Positions 16,231-24,678 of a DNA stretch of 62,196 bases are shown one piece after another. Position numbers and translations under genes: made by a program. Origin of the DNA: an uncultured Prevotellaceae bacterium (GTDB lineage Bacteria; Bacteroidota; Bacteroidia; Bacteroidales; Bacteroidaceae); assembly GCA_947168395.1 (NCBI GenBank), contig CAMVLT010000017.1, positions 1 to 62,196 on the forward strand, read 5' to 3'. How positions within the stretch are numbered: the stretch's first letter is position 1; each line of letters starts with the position of its first letter. The notes under the pieces were generated by a model. The model was not told the origin of the DNA, ran no database searches, and was given only the letters and a program-made list of their open reading frames with translations.

Positions 16231-18057
16231 ATGAACCAAATCGGCAAACTCATATTCGCAAGTCTCATCACGTCGGCAGCTGTGGCTCAGCCCCGTTTCA
16301 GCCAGCCACACGGACTCTACGACGGCGGGCAGCTGACCGTCAGCATGGAGGCTACGGATGCGGATGCGGAAATACGCTATACCACCGACGGCAGCCTACC
16401 CACGAAGTCGAGCCTGCGCTACACCCAGCCGCTGACCATCAGCAAGACCACCATCCTGCGGGCTGCCGAGGTGAAGGGCGACACGCTGGCATCGGACGTC
16501 ACCACCGCCTCCTACCTCTTCGTCAGCTCCGTGCTCAGCCAGTCGAACAAGCCGGCGGGCTACCCTGCCGAGTGGGGCAGCTACACCCAGATATGGGGCA
16601 CGGCTATAGCCGACTACGAAATGGACCCTGAGATGACGGGCGACGCCAAGCTGCGGCCCAAGATTGCGGAAGGGCTGAAGCAACTGCCCATACTGAGCCT
16701 CGTCTCGGACAAGGACAACTTCTTCAGCCATAAGAACGACCCCGACCGTGGCGGCATCTACATCTTCACTGGCCCGCCAGTGGGCGACAACACGGGGCAC
16801 GGCTGGACACGGGCGGCCAACGTCGAACTGATGGGCGGCCCGCAGGGGCACGACCTCAGCGTAGGCTGCGGCGTCCGATTGCACGGCGGTCACGGCCGAC
16901 TGGCCGAGAAGAATCCCAAGCACTCATTCCGTCTGGTATTCAAGGAACAGTACGGCCCGAAAACGCTGAAATATCCGCTCTACGGCGAGGACGAGCCGTC
17001 GAAATTCGACCAGTTAGTGCTGCGCTGCCACTTTGGCAACGCCTGGCAACACTGGTCGGAGGACAACCGGCAGAAGGCGCAGTACACCCGCGACGTATGG
17101 GCCCGCCGCATGCAGCGCCGCATGGGGCATACCAGCGTCAACGCCCTCTACGTCCACCTCTTCCTCAACGGCATGTACTGGGGCATCTACAACGTGGCCG
17201 AGCGTGTGGACGACCAGTATGGCAAGGATCACCTCGGCGGCAGCAAGAGCGACATTGACGTCATCAAGATTGAGGAGGACGGCGGCAACCACATCGAGGC
17301 TGCCGAGGGCACCCTCGACGCCTGGGAACTGATGACCAAGACGGCCGCCCGTGCCGCCGACGATGCGTACTACCAGCAGTTGGACACGCTGCTCGACATT
17401 GGCAACTTCATAGACTACATGCTCATCAACCAGTATGGCGGCAACACCGACTGGGCCCACCACAACTGGTACGCCATACGTCGGCGGGGCGACGAGAGCG
17501 GTCCCTCGACGGGTTTCCGCTTTCTGTGCTGGGACTCGGAAATCATCCTCGTCAACGTCAACGAGAACGTGCTGACTAAGAACGATGGCAACGGTTTCCC
17601 CACGGGCATCTTCCACAACCTGCTGAAGAACCGCCAGTTTGCCCGCCGCTACTATCAGCGCGCCATCGAGGTACTGGCCGACGACGGGCCTTTGGGCCAG
17701 CAGTCGGTGGTCGAGGTGTGGGACAGTCTGTACAACACCATCTCCACTGCCCTCTATGCCGAGGCCGCCCGCTGGGGCGACTACCGCCGCGACGTACACC
17801 GCTGGCAGTCGAAGGGCAAGCTCTACACCGTGGACGACCAATACATGACTGAGCGCAAGCGGCTGCTCAGGGAGTACTTCCCCTACCGCACGAAGAACGT
17901 GCTGACCAGCATCAACAACTTTGTGCGCACCACAGGCATCAGCACCGCAGGCAGCGAGATGGTCGACCACAGCTACTACAACCTGCAGGGTCAGCAGGTG
18001 ACCCAGCCGCGACGCGGCATCTATATTGTGAACGGAAAGAAAGTAATCATCAAATAA
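16231..18057 (+). CDS. CotH-family protein with chitobiase-C-like domain
   Basis: This is a secreted 608-aa protein with a short signal peptide ending near AAVA (19). A chitobiase/beta-hexosaminidase C-terminal-like sandwich (about 22-100; IRYTTDGSLPTKSS) is followed by a CotH kinase-like domain (about 135-560; NPKHSFRLVFKEQYG, LRCHFGNAW, NVAERVDDQYG, CWDSEIIL). It ends in a Prevotella-type tag (YYNLQGQQVTQPRRGIYIV). CotH proteins of Bacillus spores are atypical protein kinases; secreted bacterial homologues are often found with polysaccharide enzymes but their substrates are unknown. It is the first gene before GH115 (12-base gap), so a role in xylan use or surface organisation is inferred. 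Confidence 0.8.
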   Translation: MNQIGKLIFASLITSAAVAQPRFSQPHGLYDGGQLTVSMEATDADAEIRYTTDGSLPTKSSLRYTQPLTISKTTILRAAEVKGDTLASDVTTASYLFVSSVLSQSNKPAGYPAEWGSYTQIWGTAIADYEMDPEMTGDAKLRPKIAEGLKQLPILSLVSDKDNFFSHKNDPDRGGIYIFTGPPVGDNTGHGWTRAANVELMGGPQGHDLSVGCGVRLHGGHGRLAEKNPKHSFRLVFKEQYGPKTLKYPLYGEDEPSKFDQLVLRCHFGNAWQHWSEDNRQKAQYTRDVWARRMQRRMGHTSVNALYVHLFLNGMYWGIYNVAERVDDQYGKDHLGGSKSDIDVIKIEEDGGNHIEAAEGTLDAWELMTKTAARAADDAYYQQLDTLLDIGNFIDYMLINQYGGNTDWAHHNWYAIRRRGDESGPSTGFRFLCWDSEIILVNVNENVLTKNDGNGFPTGIFHNLLKNRQFARRYYQRAIEVLADDGPLGQQSVVEVWDSLYNTISTALYAEAARWGDYRRDVHRWQSKGKLYTVDDQYMTERKRLLREYFPYRTKNVLTSINNFVRTTGISTAGSEMVDHSYYNLQGQQVTQPRRGIYIVNGKKVIIK

Positions 18058-18069
18058 AGGAATCGGAAG

Positions 18070-20655
18070 ATGAAACGTATATGCTTACTCCTGACGGCAT
18101 ACCTGGCTGCCTTCGCCTCGGCGGTGGCAGGCAATATCCTGACCGTCAACGAGAAGGGCGGCAGCTTCGCCCTTTGCGCCAATGGCCGGACGGCCACCAT
18201 CGTCGTGTCGAAGAACGAGCCCATTGCGGTCAAGCGGGTGGCATCGCTCTTTGCCGACGACGTGCAGCGCGTCAGCGGCATCCGTCCGCAGCTGTCGACA
18301 TCGGCACGGAAATCTGCCGTCGTCATTGCCACGCTCGGCCATAATGCCCACGTCGACCAGCTTGTGAAGAAGGGACGGCTCGATGTGTCGGCCATCAAAG
18401 GCGGCTGGGAGCAGTTTGTCATCCGCATGCTCGACGGGCAGTTGTTCATCATCGGCAGCGACCGCCGGGGCACGGCCTACGGCGTATTTACGCTGAGCGA
18501 GGCAATGGGTGTCTCGCCGTGGTACTGGTGGGCCGACGTGCCCGTGGCTCGCCGCGAAGCCCTCTACGTCGATGCCGACTATACCTCGACAGCGCCCTCG
18601 GTCAAGTATCGCGGCATCTTCATCAACGACGAGGACTGGGGCCTGAAGCCGTGGGCCTCGAACAACTACGAGAAGGAGTTAGGCGACATCGGCCCACGGA
18701 CCTACGCCCGCGTCTGCGAACTGCTGCTGCGCCTGAAGGCCAACATGCTGGCACCGGCCATGCACTCCTGCACAGGAGCCTTCTACAGTCATGCTGAGAG
18801 CAAGGCTGTCTGCGACTCGTTCGGCATCATCATCACCACTTCGCATTGCGAACCACTACTGCTGAACAATGCCGCCGAGAGTGAATGGAAGCATGAGCGC
18901 GACGGCGAATGGAACTACAAGACCAACCGAAATACCATATATAAGAAGTGGGACGACCGACTGGCCGAGGCCGCCCGCTATGAGAACATCTACACCACGG
19001 CCATGCGCGGCGTCCACGACGAAGGACTGCGAGGCAGTCTGCCAATGAAGGAGCGCGTGCCGCTCATCGAGCAAGTCATCAAAGACCAGCGTGAACTGCT
19101 GGTGAAACACAAGGCATTTACCCCACTCCCTCATAAGGAAGGGCCGGGGGCGGGTCTGCCTCCCCAGATTTTCGTGCCCTACAAGGAGACGATGGACATC
19201 TACGAGAACGGACTCCGCGTACCCGATGACATCACCCTGGTGTGGGTGGACGACAACTACGGCTACATGAAGCGCGTGTCAAACCCTGAGGAGCAGAAAC
19301 GAAGCGGACGTGCCGGCATCTACTACCACCTGTCTTATTTAGGGGCACCCCACGACTACCTGTGGCTCAACACCACGCCGCCCGTGCTGATGTACGAAGA
19401 GCTGCGCAAGGCCTACGACCACGGGGCCGACCGCTACTGGCTGCTCAACGTGGGCGACATCAAGCCTATGGAGTTAGGCATGCAGACCTTCTTCGACATG
19501 GCATGGAACATTGGCGCCAACGACGGTTTCACCATTGAGGACGCCTACACCCACCAGGCCGAGTTCCTCGCCCGCACCTTCCCCAGTCCCGTTTGTTGCA
19601 ATACCATTGCAACATACCTGACGATTCTTGACGACTACTACCGCTTGGCATGGAGCCGCAAGCCCGAGTTCATGGGCTGGGAATACGAGTGGGACGACAA
19701 GGAGCACACGGGACTGAAGTCTACGGAGTTCTCGTTCCAGCACTACGACGAGGCGCAGCGCCGCCTGGCCGACTACCAGCGCATCAGCGACGAGGCGGAG
19801 CGGATAAGTGAAGAATTAAGAGTGAAGAACGAAGAATCTGCCGCCGCCTTCTTCGAGTTGCTGCAGTTCCCCGTGCAGGCTGCCTGCCAGATGAACCGCA
19901 AGTTCCTCATGGCTCAGCTGAACCAGGAGCTGGCCGCCGAGGGACGAAAGGCGGAGGCCAACTGGGCCGCCCGCCAGATGGAGGAGGCCTACGACAGCAT
20001 CGAGGCCCTGAACCACCATTACAACAAACTGCTCGACGGTAAGTGGGACGGCATGATGGCACACCCGACCAGCTTCACGCCTACTTGCCAGTACTATCAG
20101 AAGCCTGAGGTGAAACGCTTCGAAGGGGCCGGTGAGCGCCCCGTGGTGTTGACACCCATCAGGGGCATCCAGCCCAAGGACTGCTGGGTTGTCACGCCAT
20201 CAGACTTCCGTATGTACGGCAAATCGGAGGGTGTCAAAATCATCAAAGGCTTAGGCTATGACGGACAGGTGCTGCAGTTTGGCAATCCCTCAAAGGAGCC
20301 AAAGGGCGGCAAGAACGAGTCGGTGGAATACAAATTCCGCGCCATGAAGGACTCTGTTGACATCATCATCTACGCTGTGCCCTTCTGGCCCCTCTATAAA
20401 GGCAAGCCCAACCGCATCAGCGTCAGCATCGACGACCAGCCCGTGCAGGTTTTTGAGAATAGATTCAAGGAGTACGACCGCACGTGGAAGGACCAGGTAA
20501 TGCGCAACGGCATAGCCTGCCGCCTGCGCTTCGCCGTAGACAGGCAGCGCGAGATGAACATCCTGAACGTCGAGGCCGACCCGGGGCAGATGATTCAGCG
20601 CATCATCTTCGACTGGGGCGGGCTGCAGCCTTCGTACATTGGGCCGGAGAAGTGA
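18070..20655 (+). CDS. GH115 xylan alpha-glucuronidase
   Basis: This is a secreted 861-aa GH115 enzyme, shorter than the ~950 aa of some relatives but with all main blocks. It has a signal peptide (to about A20), an N-terminal GH20-like sandwich (IIGSDRRGTAYGVFTLSEAMG), and a catalytic barrel with SPWYWWADVPV, RGIFINDEDWGLKPW and LWLNTTPPVLMYEEL. A helical bundle and a C-terminal beta-domain follow. GH115 enzymes remove (4-O-methyl-)glucuronic acid from internal and terminal xylose of xylan. Two apparent insertions sit in it: LPHKEGPGAGLP near residue 356, from a GC-rich hairpin repeat, and SEELRVKNEES near 581, from a 7-bp array. Both keep the frame. Its stop codon lies inside another 7-bp array. 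Confidence 0.9.
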   Translation: MKRICLLLTAYLAAFASAVAGNILTVNEKGGSFALCANGRTATIVVSKNEPIAVKRVASLFADDVQRVSGIRPQLSTSARKSAVVIATLGHNAHVDQLVKKGRLDVSAIKGGWEQFVIRMLDGQLFIIGSDRRGTAYGVFTLSEAMGVSPWYWWADVPVARREALYVDADYTSTAPSVKYRGIFINDEDWGLKPWASNNYEKELGDIGPRTYARVCELLLRLKANMLAPAMHSCTGAFYSHAESKAVCDSFGIIITTSHCEPLLLNNAAESEWKHERDGEWNYKTNRNTIYKKWDDRLAEAARYENIYTTAMRGVHDEGLRGSLPMKERVPLIEQVIKDQRELLVKHKAFTPLPHKEGPGAGLPPQIFVPYKETMDIYENGLRVPDDITLVWVDDNYGYMKRVSNPEEQKRSGRAGIYYHLSYLGAPHDYLWLNTTPPVLMYEELRKAYDHGADRYWLLNVGDIKPMELGMQTFFDMAWNIGANDGFTIEDAYTHQAEFLARTFPSPVCCNTIATYLTILDDYYRLAWSRKPEFMGWEYEWDDKEHTGLKSTEFSFQHYDEAQRRLADYQRISDEAERISEELRVKNEESAAAFFELLQFPVQAACQMNRKFLMAQLNQELAAEGRKAEANWAARQMEEAYDSIEALNHHYNKLLDGKWDGMMAHPTSFTPTCQYYQKPEVKRFEGAGERPVVLTPIRGIQPKDCWVVTPSDFRMYGKSEGVKIIKGLGYDGQVLQFGNPSKEPKGGKNESVEYKFRAMKDSVDIIIYAVPFWPLYKGKPNRISVSIDDQPVQVFENRFKEYDRTWKDQVMRNGIACRLRFAVDRQREMNILNVEADPGQMIQRIIFDWGGLQPSYIGPEK
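19120..19157 (+). repeat. GC-rich hairpin repeat inside GH115
   Basis: CTCCCTCATAAGGAAGGGCC followed by GGGGGCGGGTCT resembles, on the opposite strand, the CCCCTCCCG...CGGGAGGGG repeat at 32709-32751. It is translated as LPHKEGPGAG and looks like an in-frame insertion of a REP-like element. Confidence 0.55.
19807..19834 (+). repeat. 7-bp repeat array inside GH115
   Basis: Units AGTGAAG, AATTAAG, AGTGAAG and AACGAAG repeat every 7 bp in frame, encoding SEELRVKNEE. Confidence 0.7.
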
Positions 20656-20691
20656 CAAGTGAGAAGTTACAAGTTACAAGTGAGAAGTGAT
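20650..20691 (+). repeat. Six-copy 7-bp array across the GH115 stop codon
   Basis: AAGTGAC, AAGTGAG, AAGTTAC, AAGTTAC, AAGTGAG and AAGTGAT follow each other without gaps. The first unit contains the GH115 stop codon, and the last touches the start region of the hybrid sensor gene. Confidence 0.85.
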
Positions 20692-20692
20692 A

Positions 20693-23600
20693 ATGCGTAT
20701 GCGGAAAATTAGGATATTACTGCCAGTCCTGCTGATAGGACTGATGACAGCCGTCGGACAGACGGGCTACTACATCCCCTCGGAGCGATTCTCGAGCGGG
20801 CTCATCAACGACCTGTGCCAAGACCAGTATGGCTACATGTGGATAGCTACCGACTACGGCCTGAACAAGTTCGACGGCTACCGGTTCACCACCTACCTGA
20901 ACCACGAGCAGGACACGACGACCATCGGCAACAACGTGGTAGACTACGTGTTCTGCGACCGCGACGGACAGCTGTGGGTGGGCACCAGCCGAGGGCTGGA
21001 CCGCTTCGACTACGCCACCGGACAGTTCATACACTACCCGTTCCCCCGAGGCCGGCAGCCCCGCGTCACGAAGATTACACAGCTGAAGGACGGGCGGCTG
21101 ATGGTGGCCACCAGCGGCTACCGGGGACTGTACTTCATGGAGAACGGCCAGTTGGAGGACTTTCTGGACGGCGACATGGAGATGCGCTTCGTCAACAGCG
21201 TGTTTGAGGACAGCAAGGGGCGCATCTGGCAATGCGGCTTCAGCGACCGGCTGACCATGCGCGACCATGCGGGACAGCACAGGATGACCACCACCCAGGG
21301 CTTCACCGTGGACTTTGCCGAACGGGGCGACGAGATTCTCATCTTCTGCCTGCACGGCATCCACAGCTACCGCTACGGCAACCTCACCGTGGCCGACATC
21401 GACATGAGCAGCATGGAGCCAACCACCATCATCCGCAATATCTATAAGGACAGCCACGGTAATATCTATATAGGTACGCGAGGCGATGGACTGTTCCGCC
21501 TGCCCGCTGGCAGCAACCGCTTAGAGCGCGTCGAGAGCATCACCCAGGACATGAGCCTAAACACAGCCAAGATATGGGCCATCACCGAGGATCAGCAAGG
21601 CAACATCTGGTTAGGATGCCAGTCGAAGGGACTGGTGATGCTGCCCGCCAAGACGCCCCAGTTCCAGGCCTGGAACTTTGCCGCTCAGGGCATCAGGTTA
21701 GGCTCGGCCATCACCTCAGTCTGCGAAGGCGACGAGGGCATCGTCTGGTGTACGGTACAGGGAAACGGCGTCTTCGGCTTCGACCGTCAGGGACGCGTTG
21801 TGGCCCATCCCACGGCTCCGGCATCGGCCGAGTGCATCTTCCGTGACAGGCAGAAGCGCTACTGGTTGGGAACGGGCGACGCCGTCTATTCCTATAATCC
21901 GATGACGGGACAGGCCACCCGCCAAATGACCTTCGACTGCGACAAGGTCAACGCCATGACCGACGATGCACAGGGCAATCTCTACGTCTCGACCTTCTCG
22001 CGTGGCTTCTGCATCTTCAACCCCGAGACCCATGCGGTGCAGACCTACACAGCTCCGCAGGAAATGACTGCACCGGGGCATCTCTGCAACAACTGGGTAA
22101 TGTCGATGATAACCGACAGCCAGGGCCTCATCTGGATGGCCACCGCGTCGGGCGTGTCGTGCTTCAATCCGAAGACTGACGACTTCCTGACCTACAAATG
22201 GAACCAGCTGCTGACGGAAATACTCTGCTACTCGCTCTGCGAGACCAACGACGGCCAAATCCTCATCGGCACGGAGCGCGGACTCTATTCGTATACGCCG
22301 GGCGAGTCGTCGGCCGTGCCATTCGGCGAAAACGACGGACTGCGGGGAAAGGTCATCTGCTCCATCGTACAGGCAGCCGAGGGCGACATCTGGTGCGCCA
22401 CGTCGATGGGCATCTGGCAATACGACCAGAAGAAGAAAACGTTCATAGGCCACGTCAACGGCAACGGACTGACAAGCAAGGAATACATCAACAGCGTAGG
22501 CATACACACCAGCGACGACCTGGTGTGCTTTGCCAACAACAACGGGCTGACGGCGTTCCACCCCTCTGAGGTGACCGGCAGCCACACGGAACTGCCCGAC
22601 GTCAGACTGACGGGATTCTACATTGCCGACAACGACATCAGCACCCTGGCCGACCATTACAGCGTGTCGTACCTCGACAACGCCGTCTCCTTAGAGTTCT
22701 CACTGCTCGACTACAACAACCCCGCCAACATCATCTACGAGTACCGCATTGGCGACAGCAAGGGGGAGGGTACGTGGCGACAGAACCCCGAAGGGCAGAA
22801 CGCTATCATGCTGAACCACCTGCAGCCCGGCACCTATAACATCGAAGTTCGCGCACTCGCTGCCGGCATCTACTCCAAGTCAACGACCATCACATTGGAA
22901 GTAACGCCGCCGTGGTACCGCTCGACGCTGGCCTACGCCATCTACCTTATAGCGCTTATAGGACTTATAGGACTAATGGGCTATACTTACAGGCGGCGTG
23001 CCAACCGGCAGTTGGACGAGGAGAAGATGAAGTTCCTCATCAACGCCACCCACGACATCCGCTCGCCGCTGACGCTCATCATGGGTGCCGTGAACAAACT
23101 CAAGACGCTAAAGATTGAGGAACTGGCACCTAACGAAATCGCAAACCTCAAATCTCAAATCTCAAATCCGGTCGATGCCATCGACCGCAATGCCCAGCGC
23201 CTGATGATGCTCGTCAACCAGATACTCGACGAGCGACGCATCGACAAGAACCAGCTGCAGCTGCATTGCCGCGAGACCAACATGACCGACTTCATCAGCG
23301 GCATCTGCAAGCTCTACCAGTTTGGCGCCAACCAGCGCAACATCACCTTCACCTTCGAGCATACCGGCGACCACGTGCTGGCATGGATTGACCGCATCAA
23401 CTTCGACAAGGTGGTATCCAACCTGCTCAGCAATGCCTTCAAGTACACCTTCGACGGCGGCGAGGTGAAAGTGATGCTCAGCGAGACGGAGAAGGACGTC
23501 ATGATACAGGTCATCGACAACGGTGTGGGCATCAAGAACGAAGACCCCGACCGGCTCTTTGACCGCTTCTACCAGGGCCGCAACTCCGACGACCTCGGCA

Positions 23601-24598
23601 TGAAGGGCACAGGCATCGGTCTGAACCTCTGCCGCGTCATCACCCAGATGCACGGCGGACAAATCCGCGCCGGCAACCGCACCGACGGACAGCAGGGAGC
23701 CGTATTCACCGTCACCCTGCTGAAAGGCAACAAGCACCTGAAGCCCGAGCAGATAGTAAACGACAGCCCTGCACGCGAAGTGCTCTCGGAGGGTACGGGC
23801 GGAAAGAAGCCCTTCCGACGGTTCCGCCTGCTCGTGGTCGACGACGACCGCGAGATTGCCGACTACATCATCGGCGAGCTGGGCAACTTCTACAAGTTCG
23901 AGCATGCGCCCAACGGCAAGGAAGCCCTGAAGATGCTGCTCACCGCCAGCCCCGAACATCCCTACGACCTGGTCATCAGCGACGTTATGATGCCCGAGAT
24001 GGACGGCATCACCATGCTGAAGCGTATCAAGGACAACCCGCAAATCTCGCAGTTGCCGGTCATCATGCTCACGTCGAAGGCCGAGGTGGAGCACAAGCTG
24101 GAAGGCTTGAAGTCGGGAGCAGACGCCTACATCGCCAAACCCTTCGACATGGAGGAACTGCACATACAGATTGACAACCTCATCGATAGCGTGCGCCGCC
24201 TGCGTGGCAAGTTCAGCGGTGCCGTGAAACAGGAACAGCGCACCCAGAATATTGAGGTGAAGGGCAACGACGACGTACTGATGGAGCGCATCATGCGGTC
24301 GGTGAATGCCAATATCCAGGACCCCGACTTCAACGTCGACACGCTGGCTGCCGACGTGGGCATCAGCCGTGCACAGCTGCACCGCAAGATGAAGGACATC
24401 ACTGGCATCTCTACCGGCAAGTTCCTGCGCAACCTCCGCATGGAACAGGCCGCCCGACTGCTGCGCGAGGGCACCATCAATGTGTCGCAGGTAGCCGACA
24501 GCGTAGGCTACACCGACCAGGCCCACTTCTCTACCGCCTTCAAAGCCCACTTCGGCGTATCACCCTCGGAATACGCCGCGTCCCAGAAAGACCAGTAA
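20693..24598 (+). CDS. Hybrid two-component system (HTCS) regulator of the xylan locus
   Basis: This 1301-aa one-protein two-component system spans the inner membrane. After a signal peptide comes a periplasmic two-propeller sensor of about 14 regulator-propeller repeats (about 25-675; GYMWIATDYGLNKFDG, GQLWVGTSRGLDRFD). A Y_Y_Y domain (about 680-750), one membrane helix (about 752-770), HisKA with H787 (NATHDIRSPLTLIMG), HATPase (GTGIGLNLC), a receiver with D1097 (ISDVMMPEMDG) and a C-terminal AraC-type DNA-binding domain follow. Such proteins bind oligosaccharides and activate their locus, so xylo-oligosaccharide sensing is inferred. A start at 20699 is also possible. A 9-bp array codes part of the membrane helix, and a 7-bp array codes ANLKSQISN between the two HisKA helices. 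Confidence 0.93.
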   Translation: MRMRKIRILLPVLLIGLMTAVGQTGYYIPSERFSSGLINDLCQDQYGYMWIATDYGLNKFDGYRFTTYLNHEQDTTTIGNNVVDYVFCDRDGQLWVGTSRGLDRFDYATGQFIHYPFPRGRQPRVTKITQLKDGRLMVATSGYRGLYFMENGQLEDFLDGDMEMRFVNSVFEDSKGRIWQCGFSDRLTMRDHAGQHRMTTTQGFTVDFAERGDEILIFCLHGIHSYRYGNLTVADIDMSSMEPTTIIRNIYKDSHGNIYIGTRGDGLFRLPAGSNRLERVESITQDMSLNTAKIWAITEDQQGNIWLGCQSKGLVMLPAKTPQFQAWNFAAQGIRLGSAITSVCEGDEGIVWCTVQGNGVFGFDRQGRVVAHPTAPASAECIFRDRQKRYWLGTGDAVYSYNPMTGQATRQMTFDCDKVNAMTDDAQGNLYVSTFSRGFCIFNPETHAVQTYTAPQEMTAPGHLCNNWVMSMITDSQGLIWMATASGVSCFNPKTDDFLTYKWNQLLTEILCYSLCETNDGQILIGTERGLYSYTPGESSAVPFGENDGLRGKVICSIVQAAEGDIWCATSMGIWQYDQKKKTFIGHVNGNGLTSKEYINSVGIHTSDDLVCFANNNGLTAFHPSEVTGSHTELPDVRLTGFYIADNDISTLADHYSVSYLDNAVSLEFSLLDYNNPANIIYEYRIGDSKGEGTWRQNPEGQNAIMLNHLQPGTYNIEVRALAAGIYSKSTTITLEVTPPWYRSTLAYAIYLIALIGLIGLMGYTYRRRANRQLDEEKMKFLINATHDIRSPLTLIMGAVNKLKTLKIEELAPNEIANLKSQISNPVDAIDRNAQRLMMLVNQILDERRIDKNQLQLHCRETNMTDFISGICKLYQFGANQRNITFTFEHTGDHVLAWIDRINFDKVVSNLLSNAFKYTFDGGEVKVMLSETEKDVMIQVIDNGVGIKNEDPDRLFDRFYQGRNSDDLGMKGTGIGLNLCRVITQMHGGQIRAGNRTDGQQGAVFTVTLLKGNKHLKPEQIVNDSPAREVLSEGTGGKKPFRRFRLLVVDDDREIADYIIGELGNFYKFEHAPNGKEALKMLLTASPEHPYDLVISDVMMPEMDGITMLKRIKDNPQISQLPVIMLTSKAEVEHKLEGLKSGADAYIAKPFDMEELHIQIDNLIDSVRRLRGKFSGAVKQEQRTQNIEVKGNDDVLMERIMRSVNANIQDPDFNVDTLAADVGISRAQLHRKMKDITGISTGKFLRNLRMEQAARLLREGTINVSQVADSVGYTDQAHFSTAFKAHFGVSPSEYAASQKDQ
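22947..22973 (+). repeat. 9-bp repeat array in the HTCS membrane helix
   Basis: TTATAGCGC, TTATAGGAC and TTATAGGAC encode LIALIGLIG inside the single transmembrane segment. Confidence 0.75.
23138..23169 (+). repeat. 7-bp repeat array in the HTCS histidine-kinase domain
   Basis: ATCGCAA, ACCTCAA, ATCTCAA, ATCTCAA then ATCC; two adjacent units are identical. It is translated as IANLKSQISNP, in the loop between the two HisKA helices. Confidence 0.8.
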
Positions 24599-24618
24599 GC
24601 GTTCCCCGAGAAAACGAA

Positions 24619-24655
24619 GCAGCCCTTGATTCAGCAAGACTGAATCAAGGGCTGC
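24619..24655. terminator. Convergent hairpin between HTCS and OmpA genes
   Basis: A perfect 16-bp stem (GCAGCCCTTGATTCAG with its complement, 5-base loop) lies between two convergent genes and probably ends both. T-runs are weak on both sides (TTCGTTTTC on the minus strand). Confidence 0.7.
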
Positions 24656-24678
24656 CACATAACAGTCCAACCTTCTGA

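Noticed and set aside
23162..24550. 462-codon frame opposite the HTCS
   Set aside because: It is antisense to the kinase, receiver and AraC domains, with no independent promoter or motifs.
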